From Gemmatimonadota bacterium (GTDB taxonomy: Bacteria > Gemmatimonadota > Gemmatimonadetes > Gemmatimonadales > GWC2-71-9), in the NCBI GenBank assembly GCA_025357945.1, contig JANYLJ010000044.1, forward strand, positions 1 to 54,454: a DNA stretch of 54,454 nt, given 5' to 3'. Position numbers and translations under genes: made by a program. Shown here piece after piece: positions 41,105-51,460 of this stretch. The notes beneath the pieces are model-generated. The model searched no databases. It saw only the letters and a list, made by a program, of their open reading frames with translations, and was not told where the DNA came from. The first letter of the stretch is position 1; every line of letters begins with the position of its first letter.

Positions 41105-41159
41105 GCGTCCGGCCGCAGGTTCAACTCCGCTCTCGGCGCAGGGGGTTGTTTCGTGACGT

Positions 41160-41196
41160 CCCGCAACGCATTACATGCCGTGCGGGGCTTTTTTTT
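41160..41196 (+). terminator. Rho-independent terminator
   Basis: Stem CCCGCA (41160-41165) pairs with TGCGGG (41181-41186) across a 15-base loop and is followed by a run of eight T residues (41189-41196). It lies about 55 bases after the stop of the lipoprotein gene and is the clearest intrinsic terminator in the window. Confidence 0.75.
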
Positions 41197-41851
41197 CGCC
41201 GATTGTGGGTTGTGGTGTTGAATTATGGTGTCGATTAATTGCTAGAGCGAGCTTGCCGCTCATCGCCGTCGGCAGCGCAACGCCCTTCCCGATCGACTTC
41301 GGCTCGGTGAGTTCAACATGGTCTTCAACTTGATTCTGAATGGGAAGGACGTGGCGAAACCAGCGAAAAAATAAAACTTCCGCAGCAGCGACCGTCATGG
41401 CCGATGAGGCGAACATGGCTTCGAGCGAGACCGCCTGTCGACCCAGGAACGTGGCGATGCTCCGATGTGGATCCGTCGCGGATTTCTTCAGGTGCGCATT
41501 GCCGTGAACCGCGTCGTGGTCGCTACCCGCTGGTGCAGCCAGCGCGGCGCTGACGGCACCACCGGGTTTCGCGTCAACCACTGGCGCAGCGTTCCCGTGG
41601 CGGCGTTGACCGTGGCCAAGGGCCAATAGATCTTGCAGGACGGGGCAGCGAGGCGCTTCCCCCGACGCATTCCACGCCCACCATTCAGCCGGACCGGCGC
41701 ACATGGATCACGGCTTCGCCGCGACGGGCCCGCACCGCTCGCCGGACATGATCAAGGGCGCGGAACGGTTCTCGGCGAACGTGCCGATGCGTCAGTTGCC
41801 GGAGGAAGCACAACCGATCATTGGGCGGGCAACCGACGTCGGCGCGAGCAG
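41197..41851. other. Unexplained intergenic stretch, possible decayed gene
   Basis: This 650-base region has lower G+C than its surroundings, notably 41200-41400, and no frame that I recognise. A minus-strand frame of 177 codons crosses it (41704-41171), containing FLGRQAVSLEAMFASSAMTV and ALPTAMSGKLALAINRHHNS, but shows no start signal or family. A short plus-strand frame (about 41240-41372) reads LPDRLRLGEFNMVFNLILNG before its stop. These look like remnants or chance frames. The upstream region and promoter of the glucan synthase gene must also be here. Confidence 0.4.
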
Positions 41852-44800
41852 GTGACGGTGCGGCTACGGATTCCCAAGCTTCCGCGCATTCCGCTGATCC
41901 CGCTGCGCGCATCGGTGCACGACCCGATTGAGCCACCGATCCGGGCGGAGCTGTTCGGGATCGAGCGGCTGGAGCAGCACGCTGAGAGCCTGGCGGCGGC
42001 ACAACAGGTCACCGAGGGGTCCGCGGTCGGTCGGGCGCTGCTGGCGCGGGTGGAAGAGAACGGTCGCGCGCTACGTGACGCGCACCGTGCCATCGCGGAC
42101 GCGATGCAGGAGGATCACTGGATCACCCCCGCCGCGGAATGGCTGCTCGACAACTTCTTTGTGGTCGACGAGCAGCTGCGCGAGATCCGCGACGACCTGC
42201 CGGCGCAGTATTACCGCGAGCTGCCGAAGCTGGCCGACGGCGCGCTTGCCGGATACCCGCGCGTGTACGGCATCGCGTGGGCCTTCGTCGCGCACACGGA
42301 CAGCCGGTTCGACCCCGACACCCTGCGCCGATTCGTGCAGGCCTACCAGCGCGTGCAGCCACTCACGATCGGCGAACTCTGGGCCGTCACGATCACGTTG
42401 CGCGTGGTACTGGTGGAGAACCTGCGCCGCATTGCCGCGGCGCTGGTGCGCGGGCGTGCGGCGCGCGAGGAGGCGGATGCCTTCGCCGACGAACTCCTGG
42501 GTCAGGACGACCGCGGCGTCCGGTCGATCACCAGCGCGCTACGTCGCGCCGAAGGCGCACCACTGGCAACGGCGTTCGCGGTGGAGCTGGTCCAGCGGCT
42601 GCGTGACCAGGATCCCGCGGTTACGCCCGGACTCGCCTGGCTGCACCGCCGGCTCGCGGCACAGGGCACCACGCCGGACGAGATCGCGATGGTGGAGCAC
42701 CAGCGGCAGGCCGCCATGACGGTCACGGTGCGCAACATCATCACCAGCATGCGGCTGATGTCGGCACTCGACTGGACGGTGTTCTTCGAGAGCGTGAGCC
42801 TGGTGGATGCCGTGCTGCGCGGCGACGACAACTTCGCGGCGATGGATTTCCACAGCCGCGACAGCTACCGGCATGCGGTCGAGGACCTCTCGCGCGGCGC
42901 GCGGCGCACGGAACTGGACGTCGCAGGCGCGGCGCTGGCCGAAGCGGCGCGCGCGCGCGCCGAGGCGGCGGACCCGGATCGGCGACACGCGGATTCCGGC
43001 TTCTACCTCGTGGGGGGCGGGCGCCGTGACTTCGAGCGCACCATCGGATTCCGGCCGCCATGGCAGCTGCGCCTTGAACGCGCCTTCATCGACGCGGCGA
43101 CGCCAGGGTACCTGGGCACGCTGGTGCTGCTCACGTTGCTGATCCTCGCCTGGCCCCTCAGCCGTAGTGCGGCGGGTGGGGTGAGCCCGTTGGGCCTGGT
43201 GATCCTCGGGCTACTGGCAGCCGTTCCCGCGTCCGACCTGGCGGTCGCGCTGTTGAATCGCGCGGTCACCGCGCTGGTGTCGCCGCGGCTGCCACCCCGG
43301 CTGGAATTCCGCAGCGGCATACCGCCGGAATTCCGGACGATGGTGGCGGTGCCGACGCTGCTGACGAGTCGCGACGACGTCGAGGAAGAGATCGAGCGAC
43401 TCGAGGTACACTACCTGGCCAATGCGGATGGCGACGTGCGATTCGCGTTGCTCTCCGACTGGATCGATGCCCCGCAGGAGTCGGTGCCCGGCGACCAGGA
43501 GATCCTGGCGGCTGCGCGCGACGGGATCGCCCGGCTCAACGCGCGCCACGAACCGCTGCCCGATGGCAGCCCGCGTTTCCTGCTCTATCATCGGCAGCGC
43601 CGCTGGAACGCGGGTGAAGGGACGTGGATGGGATGGGAGCGCAAGCGCGGCAAGCTTCACGAACTGAACCGCCTCCTGCGCGGCGCCACCGACACCACGT
43701 TTCTCGCTAACGCCGACGGCACGCTGACCGTCCCTGCCGACGTGCGTTACGTCGTCACGCTCGACACTGACACGCGCCTGCCGATCGGTGTGGTCCGGCG
43801 ACTCGCCGGTACCATGGCGCATCCACTCAACCGGCCACGGCTGGATGCCGCCACGCGGCATGTGGTGGACGGGTACGCCGTGCTGCAGCCGCGCGTGACC
43901 CCGCCGCTGCCGGGCCGCACCGGCTCCCGCTTTCAACAACTCTCCTCGGGCTCTGCCGGAGTCGACCCCTACGCGGCGGCCGTGTCCGACGTCTACCAGG
44001 ACCTGTTCGACGAAGGATCCTACGCGGGCAAGGGCATCTACGACGTCGACGCGTTCGAGGCGTCACTCGCGGGTCGGGTACCCGAGAATGCCCTGCTGAG
44101 CCACGACCTGTTCGAGTCGGTGTTCGCGCGCGCCTGCCTGGTGACCGACGCCGAGTTCTTCGAGGCGGCGCCGCTACGCTACATCGCCGCAGCGGCACGC
44201 CAGCATCGCTGGGCCCGCGGCGACTGGCAGCTGCTGCCGTGGATCCTGCGCGAGCGCATGACGGTGATCGAGCGGTGGAAAATGATCGACAACCTCCGCC
44301 GTACGGTATCGATGCCGACGGCCCTGGTGACGCTGGTGGTCGGCTGGACATGGCCGCGGTCGTCGCCGCTCCTGTGGCTGGCGTTCATCCTCGCCGTGAT
44401 CGCCATCCCCGGCCTGTTACCGGTGCTGGCGGGGGTCGTCCCGCGGGCGTCGGGGATCTCGAAGCGCAGTCATGTCCGGGCGGTGGCGCGCGATTTGTCG
44501 CTGGCGGTGCGACAGTCGCTGTTCACGCTCACGATGATGGCACATCAGGCGTGGCTGATGACCGACGCGATCGTGCGCACGCTCTGGCGGCTGTGTCTGT
44601 CGCGCCGGCGGATGCTGGAGTGGGTTCCCGCCGCCGATGCCGCGTCGCAAGTGCCGGTCAACGTGGCGGGTTTGTACCGGCGTATGGCAGGTGCCGTCGT
44701 GCTCGCCGCCGCCGCCGCCGCGGTCGTGACCTCGCAGCACCCCGGGGCGTGGCCCGTCGCGCTTCCCTTCGTCGCGCTGTGGGCATTGTCGCCGGCTATC

Positions 44801-47800
44801 GCCGACTGGCTGAGCCGGCCAGGCGCCATCGCCGCGGCGGCGCCATTGTCGCCGGAGGACGCCCGCGTCCTCCGGCTGATCGCGCGGCGCACGTGGCGCT
44901 ACTTCACGACATTCGTGACGCCGGAGAGCGGCGCACTGCCCCCCGACAACTTCCAGGAAATCCCCCAGGCGATCGTCGCGAACCGTACCTCACCGACCAA
45001 TATCGGGATGTACCTGCTCGCAGCCGTCTCGGCCCATGACTTCGGATGGATCGGCACCCTCGACCTCGTCGAACGGCTCGACGCGACGCTGCAACGTATC
45101 GCGGCACTCGAGCACCATCGCGGTCACCTCTACAACTGGTATGACACCCGGGATGGCACGCCGCTCGAGCCGCGGTATGTGTCTTCGGTCGACAGCGGCA
45201 ACCTCGCTGGCGCGCTGATCGCGCTTGGCAACTCCTGCCTGGAAATCATCGACGAGCCGATCGCGCGCCTCGCCGCGCTCACGGGAATCGAGGATGCGGC
45301 CCTCCTGCTCCAGCGTGCCGCACACCGGGCGGACGCCGATCGACCCGTGAGCGCCCCCGAGGTGCACCGCCTCGACGAGGCGCTCGATGTGGTGATGGCA
45401 GTACTGCGGCAGCCGACCCGTACGCCGGCGGAGTGGGCGGCGCGCCTGGCAGAACTCGAATCGGCGGCGCACACCGCGGCCAGTCGCGCCCGTGCCATCG
45501 GCGCAGAACTGGACGACAGCGGCGAATCCGAGATCGTGGCGTGGGCGGCGGCGTTGCGCGACGCGGTGGACACCCACGCCCGCGTCTTCGATGCGTTGAT
45601 ACCGTGGGCGCGCCTGCGGCCAAGCAACGACCCGGCCACGGTGCAGGCGATGGCCTCGCTGATGTCGGTGCCGTCGCTGGCAGAGTTGCCGCACCGCTGT
45701 CAGGTGGCGCTGATTCAATTGGCCGGCGTGCGCGAGGCGATGGCGGGCCGGGCCGACTCGGGCCAGGATGACGAGCGCGCCGTCGACAGCCTCACCGCCG
45801 CGCTGGAAAACGCTGCCGCGGCGGCCGCGGCGCTCGAGCAACAACTCAGGCAGCTGGCCGCGACCGCCCGCGCCATGGTCAGAGCGATGGAGTTCCGTTT
45901 CCTGTTCGATCCGACGCGCATGCTTTTTTCGATCGGATACCGGATGACCGACGGAAGCCTCGACGCGGGGCGCTACGATCTGCTCGCCTCCGAGGCACGC
46001 CTGATGAGTTTCATCGCCATCGCCAAGGGCGATGTGCCAGTGGCGCACTGGTTCCGGCTCGGCCGGGCCCTGACCCCGGTCGGCCGGGACTCGGTGCTGC
46101 TCTCGTGGTCAGGGTCGATGTTCGAGTACCTGATGCCGGACCTGATCATGCGATCACCCCTGGGCGGCCTGCTGGAGCAGACCCGCCGCTTGGTGGTGCG
46201 GCGGCAGATCGAGTACGGCAACGCACGCGGCATCCCGTGGGGCATCTCCGAATCCGGCTACAACGTCCGCAACCTCGAGATGACCTACCAGTATTCGAAT
46301 TTCGGAGTGCCGGGCCTCGGTTTGCGTCGCGGGCTGGCGGACGACGTGGTCATCGCGCCGTACGCGGCCGGCCTGGCCGCGATGATCGAGCCCGCTGCCG
46401 CCGTGACGAACTTCCAGGCGCTGGCGGTTGCCGGAGCCGATGGCCCCTACGGACTCTATGAATCGCTCGACTACACCGCGTCGCGACTGCCCACGGGCGC
46501 GACGCATGCCGTGGTGCGCATGTACATGGCGCATCACCAGGGAATGCTGATCGTCGCGATCGCGAACGCGCTCCACCGCGGCGCGATGCGCCGCCGGTTT
46601 CACGCGGAACCGATGGTGTGCGCCAGCGAGCTCTTGTTGCAGGAGCGCACGCCGCGCGACGTGGCCGTCGCCCGCCCGCGAGTGGATTCTGTTGCCAGCA
46701 TGAGCGAGGTTCGCGAACTGGTGCCGCCGCATTCGCGCCGCTTCTCGTCCCCGCACGGCGCGACGCCGCGCACCCACTTGCTGTCGAACGGTCGATACGC
46801 GGTGATGATCACCGCCGCAGGCTCGGGGTACAGCCGCTGGCGTGACCTTGCGGTCACCCGGTGGCGCGGCGACGTGACCCGCGACGACACCGGTTCGTTC
46901 ATCTTTCTTCGCGATGTCGCGACCGGCGATTACTGGTCAGCCGGCTTCCAGCCGAGCGGCGCGCTACCAACGAGCTACGAGGCCGCGTTCTCCGAGGATC
47001 GCGCCGAGTTCGTTCGGCGTGATGGCGCCATCACCACGCGACTCGAGGTGATCGTGTCGTCGGAAGACGACGCGGAGGTGCGCCGGATCTCGCTCACCAA
47101 CGTCGGCGCGCGGACGCGCGAGATCGAGGTGACGTCCTACGCCGAGCTCGTCCTCGCACCACCCGCGGCCGACGCGGCGCACCCGGCCTTCTCCAATCTC
47201 TTCGTCCAGACCGAGAGCGTCGCCGAGCGCGACACGTTGCTCGCCACGCGCCGCCCGCGATCGCCCGAGGAAGCCGAAGTGTGGCTGGCCCACGTGCTGG
47301 CCGTGGAAGGTGAAACCATCGGTGACCTCGAGTGGGAAACTGATCGGGCGCAGTTCCTCGGCCGTGGCCACGGGGTGCGAACGCCCCACGCGATCACCTC
47401 CGGGCGGCCGCTCAGCAACACGGTCGGCTCGGTGCTCGATCCGGTCGTCAGCCTGCGTCGCCGGGTCAGGATCCGCCCCGGGAAGACGGTGCGCGTGGCG
47501 TTCTCTACCGTGATGGCGTCGTCGCGCGGCGCGGTGCTCGACCTGGCCGACAAGTATCACGACGTGACGACGTTTGAACGCGCCGCCACGCTGGCGTGGA
47601 CCCAGGCGCAGGTGCAATTGCACCACCTCGGCATCGGGCCGGACGAGGCCGACCTGTTCCAGGCCATCGCCGCGTCGATCCTCTATGCCGATCGCGCCCC
47701 ACGCGCGTCGGCCGACGTGCTGATGCGGCAGACGGAGGGCGCTCAGGCGCTGTGGGCCCACGGCATCTCGGGTGATCTCCCCATCGTGCTGGTGCAGATC

Positions 47801-50614
47801 GACGACGCTGACGACATCGGCATCGTCCGGCAGTTGCTGCGGGCTCACGAATACTGGCGGATGAAGCGCCTCGCCGTCGATCTCGTGATCCTCAACGACC
47901 GGGCACCGTCATATGTGCAGGACCTGCAGTTCCTGCTGGAAACACTGGTGCGTACCAACCAGGCGATGCCGCGCCACGAGGGTCATGAATCGCGCGGCCG
48001 CGTGTTCGTGCTGCGGACCGACCGGGTGACGGCCGCGCAGTGCGACGTGCTGCTCGCGGCGGCCCGTGTGGCGCTCTCGAACCGGCGCGGTACCCTGGCC
48101 GCCCAGGTCGCGCGCGCCAATCGGTTCGAGCCGGTCGCGGTCGCCGCACCGCCGCAGATGCCGCGCGCCGAGGCGCGGACGCCGGACCGTCGACGGCCGC
48201 ACCCCGACCTCGAATACTTCAATGGCGTGGGCGGATTTGCGGACAACGGGCGGGAGTACGTGATCCGCCTCAACGGTGCGGCGTCCACGCCGGCGCCGTG
48301 GGTCAACGTGCTGGCCAACGCAAACTTCGGGTCGCTGGTGTCGGAATCGGGCACCGGATGCAGCTGGTCGATCAACAGCCAGGAAAACCAGCTGACGCCG
48401 TGGTCGAACGATCCCGTCAGCGACCCGCCCAGCGAGATGTTCTATGTTCGCGATGACGACTCCGGCGAGCTGTGGAGTCCGACGCCGCTGCCGATCCGTG
48501 AGGAGGCCGGCGAGTACGTCGTGCGGCACGGGCAGGGCTACACGCGCTTCCACTACAGCAGCCACGGGATCGAGCACGAATTGCTGCAGTTCGTGCCCAC
48601 CGACGATCCGGTGAAGATCTCGCGGCTGACGCTCACCAATCGCTCGCTGCGCCCGCGGCGCCTGACGGTGACGGCGTACCTGGAATGGGTTCTCGGGGCG
48701 TCCCGCGGCGGATCGGCGCCCTTCGTGATCACCGAAATGGACACGCCCACGGGCGCCATGTTCGCCCGCAATTCGTGGAGCCGCGACTTCAGTACGCGCG
48801 TCGCGTTCGCCGACCTCGGCGGCGCGCAGTCGGCGTGGACCGCGGACCGGACCGAGTTCCTCGGCCGCAACGGCAGCACCGATCGGCCCGCCGCGCTGGT
48901 CCGGCGCGCCCGATTGTCAGGCCGCAATGGTGCCGCGCTTGATCCGTGCTGTGCCATGCAGACCGCCGTGGAACTGCCAGCGGGCGGACGAGCGACGGTG
49001 GTCTTCGTCCTGGGCCAGGCGGCCACGCGCGACGAGGCACGGGCACTGGTGCAGCAGTATCGCTCCGAAGATCTCGACGCCCGGCTACAGGCCGTGATCG
49101 ACCGCTGGGACGAGGTCCTCGGCACGGTGCAGGTGAAGACACCCGATCGGGCGATGGACCTGCTGCTCAACCGGTGGCTCCTCTATCAGACGCTCGCGTG
49201 CCGGCTTTGGGCACGGACCGCGTTCTATCAGGCGAGCGGCGGGTACGGCTTCCGCGACCAGTTGCAGGACGTGATGGCGCTGATGGTGGCGTGGCCTGAA
49301 CTGGCGCGCAACCACCTGCTGAAGGCCGCGTCGCGGCAATTCGTCGAGGGTGACGTGCAGCACTGGTGGCATGAGCCGGTGGGCCGGGGCGTGCGCAGCC
49401 GGATTTCCGACGACCTGCTCTGGCTTCCGTTCGTGGCGAGTCACTATCTCGGCGTGACCGGTGACCACGCGATCCTCGACGCCAATGTCACCTTTCTCGA
49501 CGGGCCGCTACTCGCGGCGGGACAAACGGAATCGTACTTTGAGCCACGGATCGCGTCCGGCCCAGCGACCCTGTTCGAGCATTGCGCGCGGACGCTCGAC
49601 CGGAGCCTCTCCGTGGGCGCCCATGGACTGCCGCTCATCGGCACGGGAGACTGGAACGATGGCATGAACCGCGTCGGTGCCGGCGGCACGGGAGAAAGCG
49701 TGTGGCTTGCCTGGTTCCTGCACTCGGTGCTCTCGGCCTGGGCGCCGATCGCCGATGCGCGAGGTGAGCCGGCGCGCGCCGAAGCGTGGCGCACGCATGC
49801 GGCGACGCTCAGCGCGGCGTGCTCGCAGGCCGGATGGGACGGCAACTGGTATCGCCGCGCGTACTTCGACGACGGCACGCCGCTGGGCTCGGCCGCCAAC
49901 GAAGAATGCATGATCGATTCGATCGCCCAGTCATGGAGCGTGCTGTCGGGCGGCGCCGATCACGACCATGCCCGGCAGGCAATGGCGTCGCTCGACCAGC
50001 ACCTGGTGCGACGCGACGATCGACTCATCCTGTTGCTGACGCCCCCGTTCGATCACACGACGCTCGAGCCTGGTTACATCAAGGGCTATGTTCCGGGCGT
50101 GCGCGAGAACGGCGGGGAATACACGCACGCGGCGGCCTGGGTGGTGCTGGCCTTTGCCGCGCTGGGTGACGGCGACAAGGCGGGCGAACTGTTCTCGATG
50201 CTCAATCCGATCACCCACGCTGCCACACCAGCGGCCGTACGTCTCTACAAGGTCGAACCGTATGTGATCGCGGGTGATGTGTACGGCGCGCCGCCGCATG
50301 TCGGCCGCGGCGGCTGGACCTGGTACACCGGTGCGGCCGGCTGGGTGTACCGGGCCGGGCTTGAAGGACTGCTGGGCTTCCGGGTGCGCGGAACGCAGCT
50401 CATGCTCGATCCGTGCATCCCGTCGCCATGGCCCGGGTTCAGCATCACCTACCGGTATCGCGCCACCCACTACGAGATCACGATCGAAAACCCGAGCCAC
50501 CGGTGCGGCGGTGTCTCGCTGCTCGAACTCGACGGTGCGGTGCGCGACGACCGCAGCGGCATTCCGCTGGTCGACGATCACGGCGTGCACCGCGTGCGGG
50601 TGGTACTGGGATGA
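41852..50614 (+). CDS. ndvB: Cyclic beta-1,2-glucan synthase (NdvB/ChvB type)
   Basis: A giant inner-membrane enzyme of about 2,920 residues that polymerises glucose from UDP-glucose into beta-1,2-glucan, cyclises it and adjusts its length. Hydrophobic helices lie near residues 411-476, 823-862 and 946-992. Between them is the GT84 domain, with RYVVTLDTDTRLPIGVVRRL near 633 and FLANADGTLTV before it. The middle has a glycoamylase-like region (HLYNWYDTRDGTPLEPRYVS). Two GH94-type N-terminal domains follow (TRTHLLSNGRYAVM-like and GREYVIRLNGAAS regions), then the GH94 catalytic domain with LIGTGDWNDGMNRVGAGG near 2,600. Start is a GTG at 41852 (or 41858); upstream residues of the open frame look non-coding. 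In other bacteria the product is a periplasmic osmolyte/virulence glucan. It stands alone, with no export gene adjacent. Confidence 0.95.
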   Translation: MTVRLRIPKLPRIPLIPLRASVHDPIEPPIRAELFGIERLEQHAESLAAAQQVTEGSAVGRALLARVEENGRALRDAHRAIADAMQEDHWITPAAEWLLDNFFVVDEQLREIRDDLPAQYYRELPKLADGALAGYPRVYGIAWAFVAHTDSRFDPDTLRRFVQAYQRVQPLTIGELWAVTITLRVVLVENLRRIAAALVRGRAAREEADAFADELLGQDDRGVRSITSALRRAEGAPLATAFAVELVQRLRDQDPAVTPGLAWLHRRLAAQGTTPDEIAMVEHQRQAAMTVTVRNIITSMRLMSALDWTVFFESVSLVDAVLRGDDNFAAMDFHSRDSYRHAVEDLSRGARRTELDVAGAALAEAARARAEAADPDRRHADSGFYLVGGGRRDFERTIGFRPPWQLRLERAFIDAATPGYLGTLVLLTLLILAWPLSRSAAGGVSPLGLVILGLLAAVPASDLAVALLNRAVTALVSPRLPPRLEFRSGIPPEFRTMVAVPTLLTSRDDVEEEIERLEVHYLANADGDVRFALLSDWIDAPQESVPGDQEILAAARDGIARLNARHEPLPDGSPRFLLYHRQRRWNAGEGTWMGWERKRGKLHELNRLLRGATDTTFLANADGTLTVPADVRYVVTLDTDTRLPIGVVRRLAGTMAHPLNRPRLDAATRHVVDGYAVLQPRVTPPLPGRTGSRFQQLSSGSAGVDPYAAAVSDVYQDLFDEGSYAGKGIYDVDAFEASLAGRVPENALLSHDLFESVFARACLVTDAEFFEAAPLRYIAAAARQHRWARGDWQLLPWILRERMTVIERWKMIDNLRRTVSMPTALVTLVVGWTWPRSSPLLWLAFILAVIAIPGLLPVLAGVVPRASGISKRSHVRAVARDLSLAVRQSLFTLTMMAHQAWLMTDAIVRTLWRLCLSRRRMLEWVPAADAASQVPVNVAGLYRRMAGAVVLAAAAAAVVTSQHPGAWPVALPFVALWALSPAIADWLSRPGAIAAAAPLSPEDARVLRLIARRTWRYFTTFVTPESGALPPDNFQEIPQAIVANRTSPTNIGMYLLAAVSAHDFGWIGTLDLVERLDATLQRIAALEHHRGHLYNWYDTRDGTPLEPRYVSSVDSGNLAGALIALGNSCLEIIDEPIARLAALTGIEDAALLLQRAAHRADADRPVSAPEVHRLDEALDVVMAVLRQPTRTPAEWAARLAELESAAHTAASRARAIGAELDDSGESEIVAWAAALRDAVDTHARVFDALIPWARLRPSNDPATVQAMASLMSVPSLAELPHRCQVALIQLAGVREAMAGRADSGQDDERAVDSLTAALENAAAAAAALEQQLRQLAATARAMVRAMEFRFLFDPTRMLFSIGYRMTDGSLDAGRYDLLASEARLMSFIAIAKGDVPVAHWFRLGRALTPVGRDSVLLSWSGSMFEYLMPDLIMRSPLGGLLEQTRRLVVRRQIEYGNARGIPWGISESGYNVRNLEMTYQYSNFGVPGLGLRRGLADDVVIAPYAAGLAAMIEPAAAVTNFQALAVAGADGPYGLYESLDYTASRLPTGATHAVVRMYMAHHQGMLIVAIANALHRGAMRRRFHAEPMVCASELLLQERTPRDVAVARPRVDSVASMSEVRELVPPHSRRFSSPHGATPRTHLLSNGRYAVMITAAGSGYSRWRDLAVTRWRGDVTRDDTGSFIFLRDVATGDYWSAGFQPSGALPTSYEAAFSEDRAEFVRRDGAITTRLEVIVSSEDDAEVRRISLTNVGARTREIEVTSYAELVLAPPAADAAHPAFSNLFVQTESVAERDTLLATRRPRSPEEAEVWLAHVLAVEGETIGDLEWETDRAQFLGRGHGVRTPHAITSGRPLSNTVGSVLDPVVSLRRRVRIRPGKTVRVAFSTVMASSRGAVLDLADKYHDVTTFERAATLAWTQAQVQLHHLGIGPDEADLFQAIAASILYADRAPRASADVLMRQTEGAQALWAHGISGDLPIVLVQIDDADDIGIVRQLLRAHEYWRMKRLAVDLVILNDRAPSYVQDLQFLLETLVRTNQAMPRHEGHESRGRVFVLRTDRVTAAQCDVLLAAARVALSNRRGTLAAQVARANRFEPVAVAAPPQMPRAEARTPDRRRPHPDLEYFNGVGGFADNGREYVIRLNGAASTPAPWVNVLANANFGSLVSESGTGCSWSINSQENQLTPWSNDPVSDPPSEMFYVRDDDSGELWSPTPLPIREEAGEYVVRHGQGYTRFHYSSHGIEHELLQFVPTDDPVKISRLTLTNRSLRPRRLTVTAYLEWVLGASRGGSAPFVITEMDTPTGAMFARNSWSRDFSTRVAFADLGGAQSAWTADRTEFLGRNGSTDRPAALVRRARLSGRNGAALDPCCAMQTAVELPAGGRATVVFVLGQAATRDEARALVQQYRSEDLDARLQAVIDRWDEVLGTVQVKTPDRAMDLLLNRWLLYQTLACRLWARTAFYQASGGYGFRDQLQDVMALMVAWPELARNHLLKAASRQFVEGDVQHWWHEPVGRGVRSRISDDLLWLPFVASHYLGVTGDHAILDANVTFLDGPLLAAGQTESYFEPRIASGPATLFEHCARTLDRSLSVGAHGLPLIGTGDWNDGMNRVGAGGTGESVWLAWFLHSVLSAWAPIADARGEPARAEAWRTHAATLSAACSQAGWDGNWYRRAYFDDGTPLGSAANEECMIDSIAQSWSVLSGGADHDHARQAMASLDQHLVRRDDRLILLLTPPFDHTTLEPGYIKGYVPGVRENGGEYTHAAAWVVLAFAALGDGDKAGELFSMLNPITHAATPAAVRLYKVEPYVIAGDVYGAPPHVGRGGWTWYTGAAGWVYRAGLEGLLGFRVRGTQLMLDPCIPSPWPGFSITYRYRATHYEITIENPSHRCGGVSLLELDGAVRDDRSGIPLVDDHGVHRVRVVLG

Positions 50615-50658
50615 ACCTCACGTCGTGTCAGGACCGGTGCGTGATGGGCGAGTCAGCG

Positions 50659-51453
50659 TCAGACCCGCAGGACACCGATCAGCGTCGTGACGGCGCGCCC
50701 GGTGAGCTCGACCCGATCGCCGACGACGGCGCACCGCACGGTGCCGCCGCGCGCCGAGGCTTGTAACCCCACCATCTCGGCGCGTCCCAGCACCTCGCGC
50801 CAATGCATCGCGAGCGCGCAGTGCGCCGATCCCGTCACGGCATCTTCCGGTACTCCCAATGCCGGAAAGAAACAGCGCGACACAAAATCGATCCCGCTCA
50901 CATCACCCGGCGCGGTGACCAGCACGCCACGGGCGTCCCAGCGGGCCATCGCGCCAAGGTCAGGTCGCAGGTGTCGCACCGTGGCGGCGTCCTGCATTAC
51001 GCAGAGGACGTCGAAGTCGCCGCGCAGCACCTCGCATGGTTCGGCGCCGAGCACCGCCGCGAGATCGGGCGGCGCCTGCGTCGGGTGTGACGCGATCGCC
51101 GGAAGGTCGATCGTAATCCAACCGTGGTCGTCGCGCCGCGCCGTGAGCCACCCGCTTCTGGTATGGAAGCGAGCGACGGCGCTGGTATCGAGGTGATCTG
51201 CTTCCCAGAGATAGTGCGCGCTCGCCAGCGTCGCGTGCCCGCACAGGTCGACTTCCTTGTTCGGCGTGAACCACCGCAACGAAAAGCCGCTCTCCTGGCC
51301 GAGCAGAAAGGCGGTTTCGGCCTGGTTCATCTCCATCGCGACTCGCTGCATCCAGTCGTCCGGGCGAGCGGCGGGGAGGAGCACGACCGCGGCGGGGTTC
51401 CCCGTGAACGGCCCGTCGGCGAAGGCGTCGATCAGGTGCAGCGGAAGCGTCAT
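50659..51453 (-). CDS. PhzF-family isomerase-like protein
   Basis: A 264-residue cytoplasmic protein of the PhzF/diaminopimelate-epimerase fold. The N-terminal IDAFADGPFTGNPAAVVLLP and the catalytic acid E46 in NQAETAFLLG are typical, as are FTPNKEVDLCGHATLASAHY and the mirrored second half (FFPALGVPEDAVTGSAHCAL). PhzF itself isomerises a phenazine precursor, but most family members have unknown substrates and no phenazine genes are near. ATG at 51453; the frame continuing to 51615 is a shadow. It follows the M61 peptidase gene by 7 bases. Confidence 0.93.
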   Translation of the reverse strand: MTLPLHLIDAFADGPFTGNPAAVVLLPAARPDDWMQRVAMEMNQAETAFLLGQESGFSLRWFTPNKEVDLCGHATLASAHYLWEADHLDTSAVARFHTRSGWLTARRDDHGWITIDLPAIASHPTQAPPDLAAVLGAEPCEVLRGDFDVLCVMQDAATVRHLRPDLGAMARWDARGVLVTAPGDVSGIDFVSRCFFPALGVPEDAVTGSAHCALAMHWREVLGRAEMVGLQASARGGTVRCAVVGDRVELTGRAVTTLIGVLRV

Positions 51454-51460
51454 ACCGTGC

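Noticed and set aside
41120-41140. A GGTTCAACTCC string resembling a tRNA T-arm
   Set aside because: The flanking stem does not pair, there is no acceptor or anticodon arm, and the upstream DNA is the end of a coding gene.
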